DNA of 19,799 bases. It comes from Prevotellaceae bacterium (lineage in GTDB: Bacteria; Bacteroidota; Bacteroidia; Bacteroidales; UBA932). Within the stretch, counting starts at the first letter, position 1, and each line of letters opens with the position of its first letter. Both the position numbers and the translations under genes were made by a program. Below, one piece after another: positions 7,820 to 15,903 of this stretch. The stretch covers positions 1 through 19,799 of the forward strand of contig JAISDK010000099.1 in NCBI GenBank assembly GCA_031264875.1. Reading direction: 5' to 3'. Under the pieces are notes generated by a model, which saw only the letters and a list, made by a program, of their open reading frames with translations, was not told the origin of the DNA and made no database searches.

Positions 7820-10800
7820 ATGACAAAAGTAAATATAAAATTTAATACAGCAAAGATAATCGTGAACAAGATATTACTCTATACACAGATATTCATTGTT
7901 TTGGGGATGATATTCACATCAAATCATTCTTACGCACAACAGATTAAAGTGGAAGGTCTGATCCTGGACGCCTCCACGAATGAACCGGTTATCAGCGCTA
8001 ACGTTTTCCTCGTTAATGAGAAAAACGGTACTGTAGCCGACATAAATGGAGTGTTTTTCATAAATGTAAACGCTTTTCCGGCCACGATTTCTATCAGTTC
8101 CGTAGGATACAGAACTCTGGAAATCGAATTTTACGAGTATTCCGAACCTATTACCATCTTTTTGCAGGAAAATTTGAGCCTGCTCAACGAAATTGTGGTA
8201 GTCGGTTACGGAACACAGAAACGGAAGGAGCTGACCGGATCGGTTGTTTCTATTTCATCAGAAGCATTGAAACAACCGGTAATATCTTTCGACCAGGTGC
8301 TAAACGGAGCGGTGCCGGGCGTGGTCGTCAATCAGAACTCGGGGCAACCCGGCGCATCTTCTACTATCCGTATTCGCGGTGCTAACTCGATTAACGGCGG
8401 TAACGAACCGCTTTTTGTGATTGACGGTTTCATTGTTTACAACGACAACAATAACAGTAAAACAAATGTTGGGCAAGATTTGTCTGCTATTGGCGGGATT
8501 GATGCCAATATCAACCTGTTGTCAACCATCAATCCCGCCGATATCGAATCAATAGAAATATTGAAAGATGCTTCAGCTACGGCCATTTACGGTACGCGCG
8601 GTGCAAACGGAGTTATCATCATTACCACGAAAAGAGGGAAAAGAGGTTCAACCAATATTTCGTACCAGTCGACAGCGGGATGGTCAGAAATTGCAAAGAA
8701 ACCTAAACTGCTCAACGGTCCCGAATGGTGGGCGTTTTACAGGGATTTCAATTCGGCGAACGTTGTCGCACAGGTAGAGGCAAATGGCGGATTCGATTCG
8801 AACAGTACCTCGGACTGGGTAGGCGAGGCTCTGCAAAAGGGTATTACGCAAGACCATCAAATATCCATTCGCGGGGGAGACAATAAAGGTCGCTACGCTA
8901 TCTCAGGTAACTATACTTCGCAATCCGGGATTCTTAGAAACACCGATTACGGACGTTACTCGCTCCGCACTAATCTTGACCGGGAAGTACTTAAGAATTT
9001 CCGTATCGGCCTGAATGCACTTGGCAGTTACTCTGTACAAAATTCATTGGGCACCTATAATCACGACAACGAGGTAAATTCGTGGGTATCCATATTGAGG
9101 TCTGCGCCCGTAGTACCGATTTACAATGCCGACGGTACATTCAATCATTACAACCCGTTTGCCGATAATCCGGAAGAAAACGCTTTGTCCGACCTGCTTA
9201 CCACTACCAGCGAAACCAAAGTAAATCGGGTCTTGGGTAACTTTTTTGCCGAATACAAAATATTGCCCTCCCTAACGGCGAAAGTAAACTTGGGCGCAGA
9301 TTTGCTTGGAAGCAATCAAAATTATTACGCTCCAAAAGATGCTATCGGCGGACACAAATCAAATGGCTATGCTTTAAAAGGTAATAAAACAGCTAATTCG
9401 TGGCAATCGGAATTTACCCTGAATTACGACAAATTATTTAATGAGATTCATCTTCTCGACGCATTGTTCGGATATACTTACCAACACTCGGATATCGAAT
9501 ATAGTAACGCTATTTCGACGAATTTTCAGAATGAGGCGACAAGACAAAACAGTCTGCAAAGCGGTACGCCTTCGACTCCGTACTCGGGAGCTGAAACAAG
9601 TGTTCTGATATCGTATCTCGGTCGCGTTAATTACACTTTGCGTGATAAATACAATTTGACCCTTACTTTGCGTGCCGACGGTTCGTCGCGTTTCGGACCA
9701 AATAATCATTGGGCTTATTTTCCGGCTGTTGGTCTGTCGTGGAATGTAAATAACGAATCATTCCTGAAAAACTATAAAAATCTGAGCAATCTCAAACTGC
9801 GATTAAGCGCAGGCATCACCGGAAATCAGGAGATTCCGACATATCTGTACGAAAACACTCTTAAACCGGAAACATATTCCTATGGCGGAACTGTTGTCGT
9901 TGGATTTGCGCCGGGTATCACGAAGCCCAATCCCGATTTGAAGTGGGAACGCACAACTCAATATAATGCGGGTATCGACCTCGGACTGTGGAACGACCGT
10001 ATCACGGCCACTTTCGACACATACTACAAAAAGACAACCGACCTGCTGCTGCTGTTACCCGTCGAGAAAACAACAGGGTATGAAAATACGTATACCAATG
10101 CAGGTTCCGTGTCTAATAAAGGTCTCGAAATCGGATTGAACATTCACGTCGTCAAATCGAAGGATTTCAACTGGCACAGCGGACTGAACTGGTCGCTCAA
10201 TGTAAACGAAGTACTCAATCTGGGAGGATTGAGCGAAATACAACCGGTGTTTCCCGGAGCAGGAGCGCTTTCGACAGTGTATCCGACGATTGTGAAACCG
10301 GGGTTGCCTCTAGGTACGTTCTATGGCTATCAGTTTGACGGCGTGGTGCAACAAGGCGACGATATCTCAAAGGTACCAGTCGCCTCCTGGATTACCGACC
10401 CGGCGTTTCAACCTCAACCCGGTTATCCGAAATATATCGACCAGAACGGCGACCACACAATCACATCCGAAGATAAAGTAGTGCTGGGCGATGCTCAACC
10501 CGATTTTATTCTCGGATTCAACAATACGTTTGCCTATAAAAAATGGGATGCTTCATTATACTTCTCGGCAAGTTACGGTAACGAACTATACAATGCTCTG
10601 GAAAACAAATTGAACATTCCTTACCATAACTACAATGCTTCGGCAACGCTGAACAACAGATGGACTACCAGCAATCCATCTAACGAGATTCCCAAAGCAT
10701 ACGAGGCAAGCACTTTCGTTATGGACAGCCGCTTTATCGAAGACGCATCTTATCTGAAACTGAAAAACGTATCGGTCGGATATACTGTTCCATTCCGCAT

Positions 10801-11005
10801 TAAGGGATTGACACAAAAATTATCGTTACGTGTATTTGTTTCAGCTCAAAACCTGTTCACACTGACCCGATACAAGGGTTTCGACCCCGAAGCCTCGCGT
10901 ATAGGAAACACAAGCTACGAACAGAGTTCGCTATATCAGGGCGTCGATTACGGCGCATATCCTTCGACAAGGACATTCCTGTTCGGTATAAATCTAAATT
11001 TATAA
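7820..11005 (+). CDS. SusC-family TonB-dependent outer-membrane transporter
   Basis: TonB-dependent outer-membrane barrel of the SusC/RagA type, 1061 residues. A signal peptide probably ends at SYA-QQ (residues 37-41). A carboxypeptidase-D-like regulatory domain (about 44-130) is followed by the SusC junction motif (VVVGYGTQKRKELTGSV), the plug (INPADIESIEILKDASATAIYGTRGANGVIIITTKRG) and a C-terminal barrel ending in an aromatic residue pattern (RTFLFGINLNL). It pairs with the SusD-like lipoprotein 21 bases downstream. Such pairs usually import glycans or peptides. No glycosidase or peptidase lies nearby; instead the genes on both sides concern sulfur amino acids and a nitrogenase-like reductase. 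That suggests uptake of an organosulfur ligand, or of a peptide or cofactor carrying one. The direct evidence identifies the family, not the substrate. Confidence 0.93.
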   Translation: MTKVNIKFNTAKIIVNKILLYTQIFIVLGMIFTSNHSYAQQIKVEGLILDASTNEPVISANVFLVNEKNGTVADINGVFFINVNAFPATISISSVGYRTLEIEFYEYSEPITIFLQENLSLLNEIVVVGYGTQKRKELTGSVVSISSEALKQPVISFDQVLNGAVPGVVVNQNSGQPGASSTIRIRGANSINGGNEPLFVIDGFIVYNDNNNSKTNVGQDLSAIGGIDANINLLSTINPADIESIEILKDASATAIYGTRGANGVIIITTKRGKRGSTNISYQSTAGWSEIAKKPKLLNGPEWWAFYRDFNSANVVAQVEANGGFDSNSTSDWVGEALQKGITQDHQISIRGGDNKGRYAISGNYTSQSGILRNTDYGRYSLRTNLDREVLKNFRIGLNALGSYSVQNSLGTYNHDNEVNSWVSILRSAPVVPIYNADGTFNHYNPFADNPEENALSDLLTTTSETKVNRVLGNFFAEYKILPSLTAKVNLGADLLGSNQNYYAPKDAIGGHKSNGYALKGNKTANSWQSEFTLNYDKLFNEIHLLDALFGYTYQHSDIEYSNAISTNFQNEATRQNSLQSGTPSTPYSGAETSVLISYLGRVNYTLRDKYNLTLTLRADGSSRFGPNNHWAYFPAVGLSWNVNNESFLKNYKNLSNLKLRLSAGITGNQEIPTYLYENTLKPETYSYGGTVVVGFAPGITKPNPDLKWERTTQYNAGIDLGLWNDRITATFDTYYKKTTDLLLLLPVEKTTGYENTYTNAGSVSNKGLEIGLNIHVVKSKDFNWHSGLNWSLNVNEVLNLGGLSEIQPVFPGAGALSTVYPTIVKPGLPLGTFYGYQFDGVVQQGDDISKVPVASWITDPAFQPQPGYPKYIDQNGDHTITSEDKVVLGDAQPDFILGFNNTFAYKKWDASLYFSASYGNELYNALENKLNIPYHNYNASATLNNRWTTSNPSNEIPKAYEASTFVMDSRFIEDASYLKLKNVSVGYTVPFRIKGLTQKLSLRVFVSAQNLFTLTRYKGFDPEASRIGNTSYEQSSLYQGVDYGAYPSTRTFLFGINLNL

Positions 11006-11026
11006 CATAATAAAAGAATAATTTGT

Positions 11027-12583
11027 ATGAAAAAGATATTAATAACATTATTGGTTGGATTAAACCTCATTATCGCGTCCTGTACGGACGAACTCGACCA
11101 GCATCCGTCGGGATTGCTCACCAATAGCAATTATTTTCAAACAGAGGATGATGCTGTTACCGCCGTCGATGGCATTTATGCCATTCTGGTTCACAGTGAT
11201 AAAAATACACCGCTCTATGGCGACCAGATTTTATACCTGAACGATTTGGCTTCCGATTATATGAGAGCGGGAGCAAATTCCAACAGTCCCGAAACCCGCG
11301 CTATAAGCTCGGTTACTTACGATGCCACGAATTTCGAGGTGCAATGTACCTGGGAACAGATATACAAAGGCATTGCCCGCGCCAATATCGCTATCGACAA
11401 TATTCCAAAAGTAAGCGCTTCGGATGAAATCAAGCAACGTCTGATTAACGAGGCGAAATTTCTCCGTGCATTGCTATATTTTAATGCAGTACAGTTTTGG
11501 GGTGAAGTTCCTCTTGTCAAGTCGAGTGAATACAGTGTCGAAGACCTCAAGCGTCAGTCGGTCGAAGATGTTTACGATTTTATCATTCAGGATTTGAAAG
11601 ACGCTTCGGCATTACCCGCAGAACAAAACGATAAGGGTCGGACAACGAGCGGTTCCGCTATTGCCCTGTTGAGTAGGGTTTATCTTGTTCATTCGAGTTT
11701 GCTCGACGCTGATGTCGATTCCGATTTGAACAATGCAGTAAGATATGCATACGAAGTCATCAACAGTGGACAGTATGAATTGTTTGCCAACTTTTACGAT
11801 GCTTTCGACCCCGCTAAAAAGAACGGCAAAGAACATATCTTTTCAGCACAGTTTGCATACGGACAAGATAATGGCTTTTCGGGTAATTCAACACAACATT
11901 GTACCTGGAGTACAGGGTTCAATCAGAATGAACCTGTGTTGATTATCACCGATTTAAATCTGTTCTACAACTCTTATGCCGAAGGAGACCAGCGCAAGAA
12001 TAGCAGTTACGCAAAACGACTGTACAACCCATCGACTGACAGTTTCTTTGAGTTTGATTTACCCCGTTTCCGCAAACTTATCGACACAGTCAATGGGGCA
12101 AACTGGGTTGCTTCAGCCATCAATGTCCCCATTATCCGTTATGCCGATGTATACTTTACTTTGGCGGAAGCGCTCAACGAGTTAGACGGCCCCGATAACG
12201 TATATAACGGTATATCGGCATACGACGCTCTCAACGAAATTCGTCGCCGCGCGTTTCGCGAAGGAAAATACAGCGCCGACCCGACTGGTTCTACTCCGTC
12301 GTATACTCACGATTTGAGCGGATTGACAAAAGAATCTTTTCGTGACATCCTGCAACAAGAACGTTACTTCGAGTTCGTTCTCGAACAGACGCGCTGGTTC
12401 GACCTTGTACGCTGGAAGAAACTTGTAACATCCGTCAGCCGTACAAAACCAGCTGTTTCGGTGCGCAACTATCGTTTCCCGATACCTAATTCGGAGCGTT
12501 TGCTCAATCCCGAAGGTTTATGGCAAAACTATGGATACGATGGCGCAACTGTTTCAAACCCGTATGATACAAGTTATAAATAA
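11027..12583 (+). CDS. SusD/RagB-family outer-membrane lipoprotein
   Basis: Surface lipoprotein that forms the ligand-capturing lid over the SusC-type barrel encoded just upstream. The signal peptide ends in the lipobox IIASC, with Cys19 lipidated. The 518-residue length and family blocks fit SusD: early TEDDAVTAVDGIYAIL, then ANIAIDNIPK, NEAKFLRALLYFNAVQFWGEVPLV, ADVYFTLAEALNEL, and FRDILQQERYFEFVLEQTRWFDLVRW, with a C-terminal FPIPNSERLLNP. It is translated with the susC-like gene as a pair. Nothing in the sequence names the ligand. The nifD-like gene follows after 131 bases on the same strand. Confidence 0.93.
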   Translation: MKKILITLLVGLNLIIASCTDELDQHPSGLLTNSNYFQTEDDAVTAVDGIYAILVHSDKNTPLYGDQILYLNDLASDYMRAGANSNSPETRAISSVTYDATNFEVQCTWEQIYKGIARANIAIDNIPKVSASDEIKQRLINEAKFLRALLYFNAVQFWGEVPLVKSSEYSVEDLKRQSVEDVYDFIIQDLKDASALPAEQNDKGRTTSGSAIALLSRVYLVHSSLLDADVDSDLNNAVRYAYEVINSGQYELFANFYDAFDPAKKNGKEHIFSAQFAYGQDNGFSGNSTQHCTWSTGFNQNEPVLIITDLNLFYNSYAEGDQRKNSSYAKRLYNPSTDSFFEFDLPRFRKLIDTVNGANWVASAINVPIIRYADVYFTLAEALNELDGPDNVYNGISAYDALNEIRRRAFREGKYSADPTGSTPSYTHDLSGLTKESFRDILQQERYFEFVLEQTRWFDLVRWKKLVTSVSRTKPAVSVRNYRFPIPNSERLLNPEGLWQNYGYDGATVSNPYDTSYK

Positions 12584-12623
12584 TAGAATAAAAAAACAAC
12601 CGGTCTCCGCAGGCGAGCATCCA

Positions 12624-12655
12624 CCGACAGAAAATTATCGATAAGAATTCGTCGG
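12624..12655. promoter_or_regulatory. Palindromic element between the susD-like and nifD-like genes
   Basis: CCGAC (12624-12628) and GTCGG (12651-12655) flank a perfect 10-base palindrome TTATCGATAA (12635-12644). It could be an operator or an mRNA hairpin preceding the nifD-like gene. No uridine run follows, so it does not look like an intrinsic terminator. Confidence 0.35.
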
Positions 12656-12714
12656 CAGGCATCGTCGATTGTTGTATATTGGTTTTGCAGTACTCATTTA
12701 TAACAATAATAATT

Positions 12715-14190
12715 ATGGCAATAGATGTAAAGAGTAAATTATGCGGTTCTCGAGAATCGCGAATTGGGTCAATAACTGGTTATTCCGGAACGTTACATGA
12801 GATCGGACAGGAAATTGCCTGCGCCGGTTGTCCGAGTGAGAGAAAAAGATGCTTCAGTCAGGCATCGGCTTGTGCATCAGGTTGTGCGTTGGCGCAGGCT
12901 GCTGAAATTAATGACGTCGCCATTGTTCACCACGGGCCTTCGGGGTGTGCTGCAATTGCACAGGTCAAACCGGCTTTTGATCTGCTTGCAAATGCTATAG
13001 GTCGGGACAGGAGCAGTTTTGCTTATACCTGTACGGATATGACAGAAGCCGATACGGTATTCGGAGCTATCGAAAACCTGAAAGATGTAGTTATCGAAAC
13101 ATATAACAGGTATCATCCTAAAGCGATTTTTATCGGTGCATCATGTGTGAGCGGTATTATCGGCGAAGATTTGGAAGGGATTATTGAAGACGTAAGAGAT
13201 ATTACAGGCATTCCTGTTGCTCCCATTCATTGCGAGGGATTTAAATCACAGATTTGGGCATCGGGGTTTGATGCAACCTATCATGCTATATTGAAGTATA
13301 TCGTCAAACCACCGCAGAAGAAAACCAACAAGGTCAATATTATCGGTTTCACGGCAGGTATGGCATGGAACACACGCGCCGATATCATACGCTTGCTGGA
13401 TGTGCTCGGACTTGAGCCGACATTTCTTCTGGCTGCCTCGACGGTCAAAGAGTTGGAGCATTTACCGGAAGCGACAGCGTCTATTACCACATGCAGTACA
13501 TTGTCGTCATATCTTGGTATTGGTCTTGAGACGGCATACGGCGTTCCATTCATACGTTCGTTGCAGCCGCACGGGATTACGGGATATGAAGACCTTGCCT
13601 GCCAGTTGTCCAAAGTCGTAGGAAAAGAAGCGGAAATGGAAGCGTTCCTGCAGAAAGAAAGAAACGTATACCTGCCTGGGATCGAAAAGATAAAGGAACA
13701 ACTGACGGACAAACGGGTCATGATCGCAATGGGCCCGAATCTGGGAGCGAACATAGCCCGTGTATTGCAAGAGTTTGGCATGAAGATAGAACATCTTACA
13801 GCGTGGCATTTCGATAAGCAATACGACGACGGTACCCGTCCACAGGCATTGCAATATCTGATCGACCATTCGCCGGAGAATTTCACTTATTCGGTGAATC
13901 ACTTGCAGAACTTTGAATTTATGAACATTCTGAATACAATAAAACCCGATATTTTCGTATCAAGGCATCCCGATTCGGCTATCTGGGCAATGAAAATAGG
14001 CATCCCGGGCTATTGTGTCTACGATGAATATAACGTTTTCGGATACAAAGGTACGTTACGCTTCGGAAAGACGTTGCTGGATCTTATCCTGAATCGCAGT
14101 TTTACCGAAAATCTGTCGAAACATGTCCGATTACCTTATACGGACTGGTGGATGAGGCAGAAGCCGGATGCTTTTTTACTTGCAAATTAA
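12715..14190 (+). CDS. Nitrogenase-like alpha subunit (NifD/MarD-like)
   Basis: Catalytic alpha subunit of a nitrogenase-like enzyme, 491 residues from the ATG at 12715; an in-frame ATG at 12679 gives 12 extra residues unlike the family. P-cluster ligands are conserved: Cys53 or Cys57, Cys78 (HHGPSGC) and Cys144 (GASCVSGIIGEDLEG), matching NifD Cys62, 88 and 154. Cys260 (TTCSTLSSYL...AYGVPF) matches cofactor ligand Cys275. By hand alignment from CEGF (173-176), NifD Gln191 and His195 become Trp181 and Phe185. His442 appears as Tyr436, and Arg96 as Pro86. These are residues important for N2 chemistry, so dinitrogen is an unlikely substrate. NifE and DPOR/CfbD-type relatives are alternatives, but NifB, K and the sulfur genes favour a Mar-like reductase. 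The K subunit starts 17 bases downstream. Confidence 0.88.
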   Translation: MAIDVKSKLCGSRESRIGSITGYSGTLHEIGQEIACAGCPSERKRCFSQASACASGCALAQAAEINDVAIVHHGPSGCAAIAQVKPAFDLLANAIGRDRSSFAYTCTDMTEADTVFGAIENLKDVVIETYNRYHPKAIFIGASCVSGIIGEDLEGIIEDVRDITGIPVAPIHCEGFKSQIWASGFDATYHAILKYIVKPPQKKTNKVNIIGFTAGMAWNTRADIIRLLDVLGLEPTFLLAASTVKELEHLPEATASITTCSTLSSYLGIGLETAYGVPFIRSLQPHGITGYEDLACQLSKVVGKEAEMEAFLQKERNVYLPGIEKIKEQLTDKRVMIAMGPNLGANIARVLQEFGMKIEHLTAWHFDKQYDDGTRPQALQYLIDHSPENFTYSVNHLQNFEFMNILNTIKPDIFVSRHPDSAIWAMKIGIPGYCVYDEYNVFGYKGTLRFGKTLLDLILNRSFTENLSKHVRLPYTDWWMRQKPDAFLLAN

Positions 14191-14207
14191 AAAAGAGAAA
14201 ATAAATT

Positions 14208-15512
14208 ATGACAAAGATTTTGGATGAGCCAAGATATGTATGTGCACTTGGCGCTTCGCAGACCGTGCTGGCAATACACAGAGCTGTTCCGGTTTTTCAT
14301 TCGGGTTCCGGTTGTGCCGCCCGCGTATCAGGCGACGGATCGGGGACGGGTTACCTGGCAACCAATACGCTGCCTTGCTCCAATATAAGCGAGACGGAAG
14401 TCGTCTTCGGCGGCGAAGGTAAATTGCGCGACATAATGAGCAATTCGCTGAGAGTGATAGATGGCGATTTGTTTGTCGTGCTGTCCGGATGTACGACTGA
14501 AATAGTAGGCGATGATATCGAACAGGTTGTGAGTGAATTTCAGGATACCGGCAAACCGGTTATCGCCGTCAGCACGCCAGGATTTAAAGGTACTAATTAT
14601 GAGGGACACGAATGGGTTATTGACGCCCTTATCCGGCAGTATCTGACCCGTTTGCCGAAAATCGAAAAAATAAAAGGATTAGTAAACATCTGGGGACCTG
14701 TACCGTCACACGACCCTTATTGGCTGGGCGACTTTCGGGAACTCGAAAATCTCGTGCGAGAACTCGGATTGACGCCGAATGTCGTTTTTGGCGAACACAG
14801 GGGTATTGAAAACCTGAATAAAGTACCGTTGGCAGAATTCAACCTGCTGGTATCACCTTGGGTCGGACTGAGTAATATGGAATTATTGAAAACCACGTTC
14901 GGGACGCCATACCTGCACTATCCGACCCTACCCATAGGCGCTCACGAAAGTTCCGCGTTTCTGCGTGCCGTAGCCGGATTTGCCGGCCTTGACCCTGAGC
15001 CTGTAGAAACGATTATTGCCAGACATGAAGAAGAATATTACTATTACATCGAACGTTCGGTAAGTGTATTTTTTGAAAACCGTACAGCATCAAAGATGTT
15101 TTCAACCGTCACGACCTCTTCTCGGGCGCTTGCCGTAGCTAAATTTCTGATTAACGACTTCGGATTGATGCCGAACAAACAGTATCTTACCGAAAATGTG
15201 CCGGTTGAACATCAGGAACGTATCGCCGGTTATTTCAAGAATTTTAACTACAGAATCAAAGCTGAAGTAGTCTTCTCTACAGATGGTTACCTGATACACA
15301 AGCAAATAGAAGAAGAATATTTTGCAGGTCCGCCTTTGATTGTCGGTAGCATCTTTGAAAAACAGATTGTAAAGAAACTTTCAGGCAACTTCTTATGCGT
15401 TAGCACACCTTTTCAACAGAAAGTAGTACTTCACAGTTCTTATGTCGGCTATCATGGTGGACTGAAGTTTCTTGAAGACCTGTATACGGGTGTTTACCAG
15501 ACATATAATTAG
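14208..15512 (+). CDS. Nitrogenase-like beta subunit (NifK/MarK-like)
   Basis: Beta subunit expected to pair with the preceding NifD-like protein and share the P-cluster. It has 434 residues, shorter than NifK of Mo-nitrogenase because the long N-terminal extension is missing. The three P-cluster cysteines are present: Cys12 (YVCALGASQTV), Cys36 (FHSGSGCAAR) and Cys95 (LSGCTTEIVGDDIE), corresponding to NifK Cys70, 95 and 153. CSNISETEVVFGGEGKLRDI (57-76) is the usual VFGG block, and STPGFKGTNYEGHEW (124-138) follows. The C-terminus keeps YVGYHGGLKFLEDL, similar to the YQGG block of NifK. It probably forms a D2K2 heterotetramer that docks the NifH-like protein. The next gene starts 6 bases after the stop. 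Confidence 0.88.
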   Translation: MTKILDEPRYVCALGASQTVLAIHRAVPVFHSGSGCAARVSGDGSGTGYLATNTLPCSNISETEVVFGGEGKLRDIMSNSLRVIDGDLFVVLSGCTTEIVGDDIEQVVSEFQDTGKPVIAVSTPGFKGTNYEGHEWVIDALIRQYLTRLPKIEKIKGLVNIWGPVPSHDPYWLGDFRELENLVRELGLTPNVVFGEHRGIENLNKVPLAEFNLLVSPWVGLSNMELLKTTFGTPYLHYPTLPIGAHESSAFLRAVAGFAGLDPEPVETIIARHEEEYYYYIERSVSVFFENRTASKMFSTVTTSSRALAVAKFLINDFGLMPNKQYLTENVPVEHQERIAGYFKNFNYRIKAEVVFSTDGYLIHKQIEEEYFAGPPLIVGSIFEKQIVKKLSGNFLCVSTPFQQKVVLHSSYVGYHGGLKFLEDLYTGVYQTYN

Positions 15513-15518
15513 GAAATT

Positions 15519-15872
15519 ATGTCGTCTTATAGGATAGCCATAGCAAGTAGTAACGGGAACGTGGTTGATCTGCACTTCGGGCAGGCGACAAACCTTCTAA
15601 TCTATGAAATAGGGGATGAAAAAGTCGATTTTATCGAAGAGCGAGAAGTCAGTCTTATTTCCGGCGAAGCACCACATACAGAGAAAAACATGGAAATCTT
15701 TGTCGATGCGTTGCGCGATTGTTCCGCCATTTTTGTGCGGCGGATAGGTCAACTCTCATTACGGTATCTGTTTGAACGGAAAATCACGACATTTGAAGTG
15801 AATTTCTCTTTAAATCATATATTTAATACACTTTTGAAAAACAAGCAACGGGGCAGAGTCCGCATATTGTAA
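15519..15872 (+). CDS. NifX/NafY-family cofactor-binding protein
   Basis: Small 117-residue protein made of one dinitrogenase iron-molybdenum cofactor biosynthesis domain. The opening IAIASSNGNVVDLHFGQATNLLIYEI matches the NifX/NafY/NifB C-terminal fold and the tail of the NifB-like protein in this cluster (AAASSNGLTVNQHLGKATLFWIY). Members bind NifB-co or finished cofactor and carry it to the apo-enzyme. Its position 6 bases after the beta-subunit gene fits cofactor delivery to the D2K2 complex. The basic tail (KNKQRGRVRIL) is unassigned. Confidence 0.8.
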   Translation: MSSYRIAIASSNGNVVDLHFGQATNLLIYEIGDEKVDFIEEREVSLISGEAPHTEKNMEIFVDALRDCSAIFVRRIGQLSLRYLFERKITTFEVNFSLNHIFNTLLKNKQRGRVRIL

Positions 15873-15903
15873 GAAAATTTTCAAACAAGTAAATAAAAAG
15901 AAC

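Noticed and set aside
13281..13886. 201-codon open frame on the minus strand inside the nifD-like gene
   Set aside because: It lies antisense to strongly conserved nifD-like sequence. Its length is explained by codon bias of the real gene.
1889..15512. Protochlorophyllide reductase (BchLNB) or coenzyme F430 synthesis (CfbCD)
   Set aside because: There are no pigment or F430 genes. NifB and NifX homologues are present, and these pathways do not use them. Distinct D and K subunits also argue against CfbD.
1889..15872. Reading the cluster as a classical N2-fixing nif operon
   Set aside because: No nifE/nifN, nifV, molybdate or ferredoxin genes are present. The NifD-like protein appears to lack His195, Gln191 and His442 equivalents, and the surrounding genes are for sulfur compounds.
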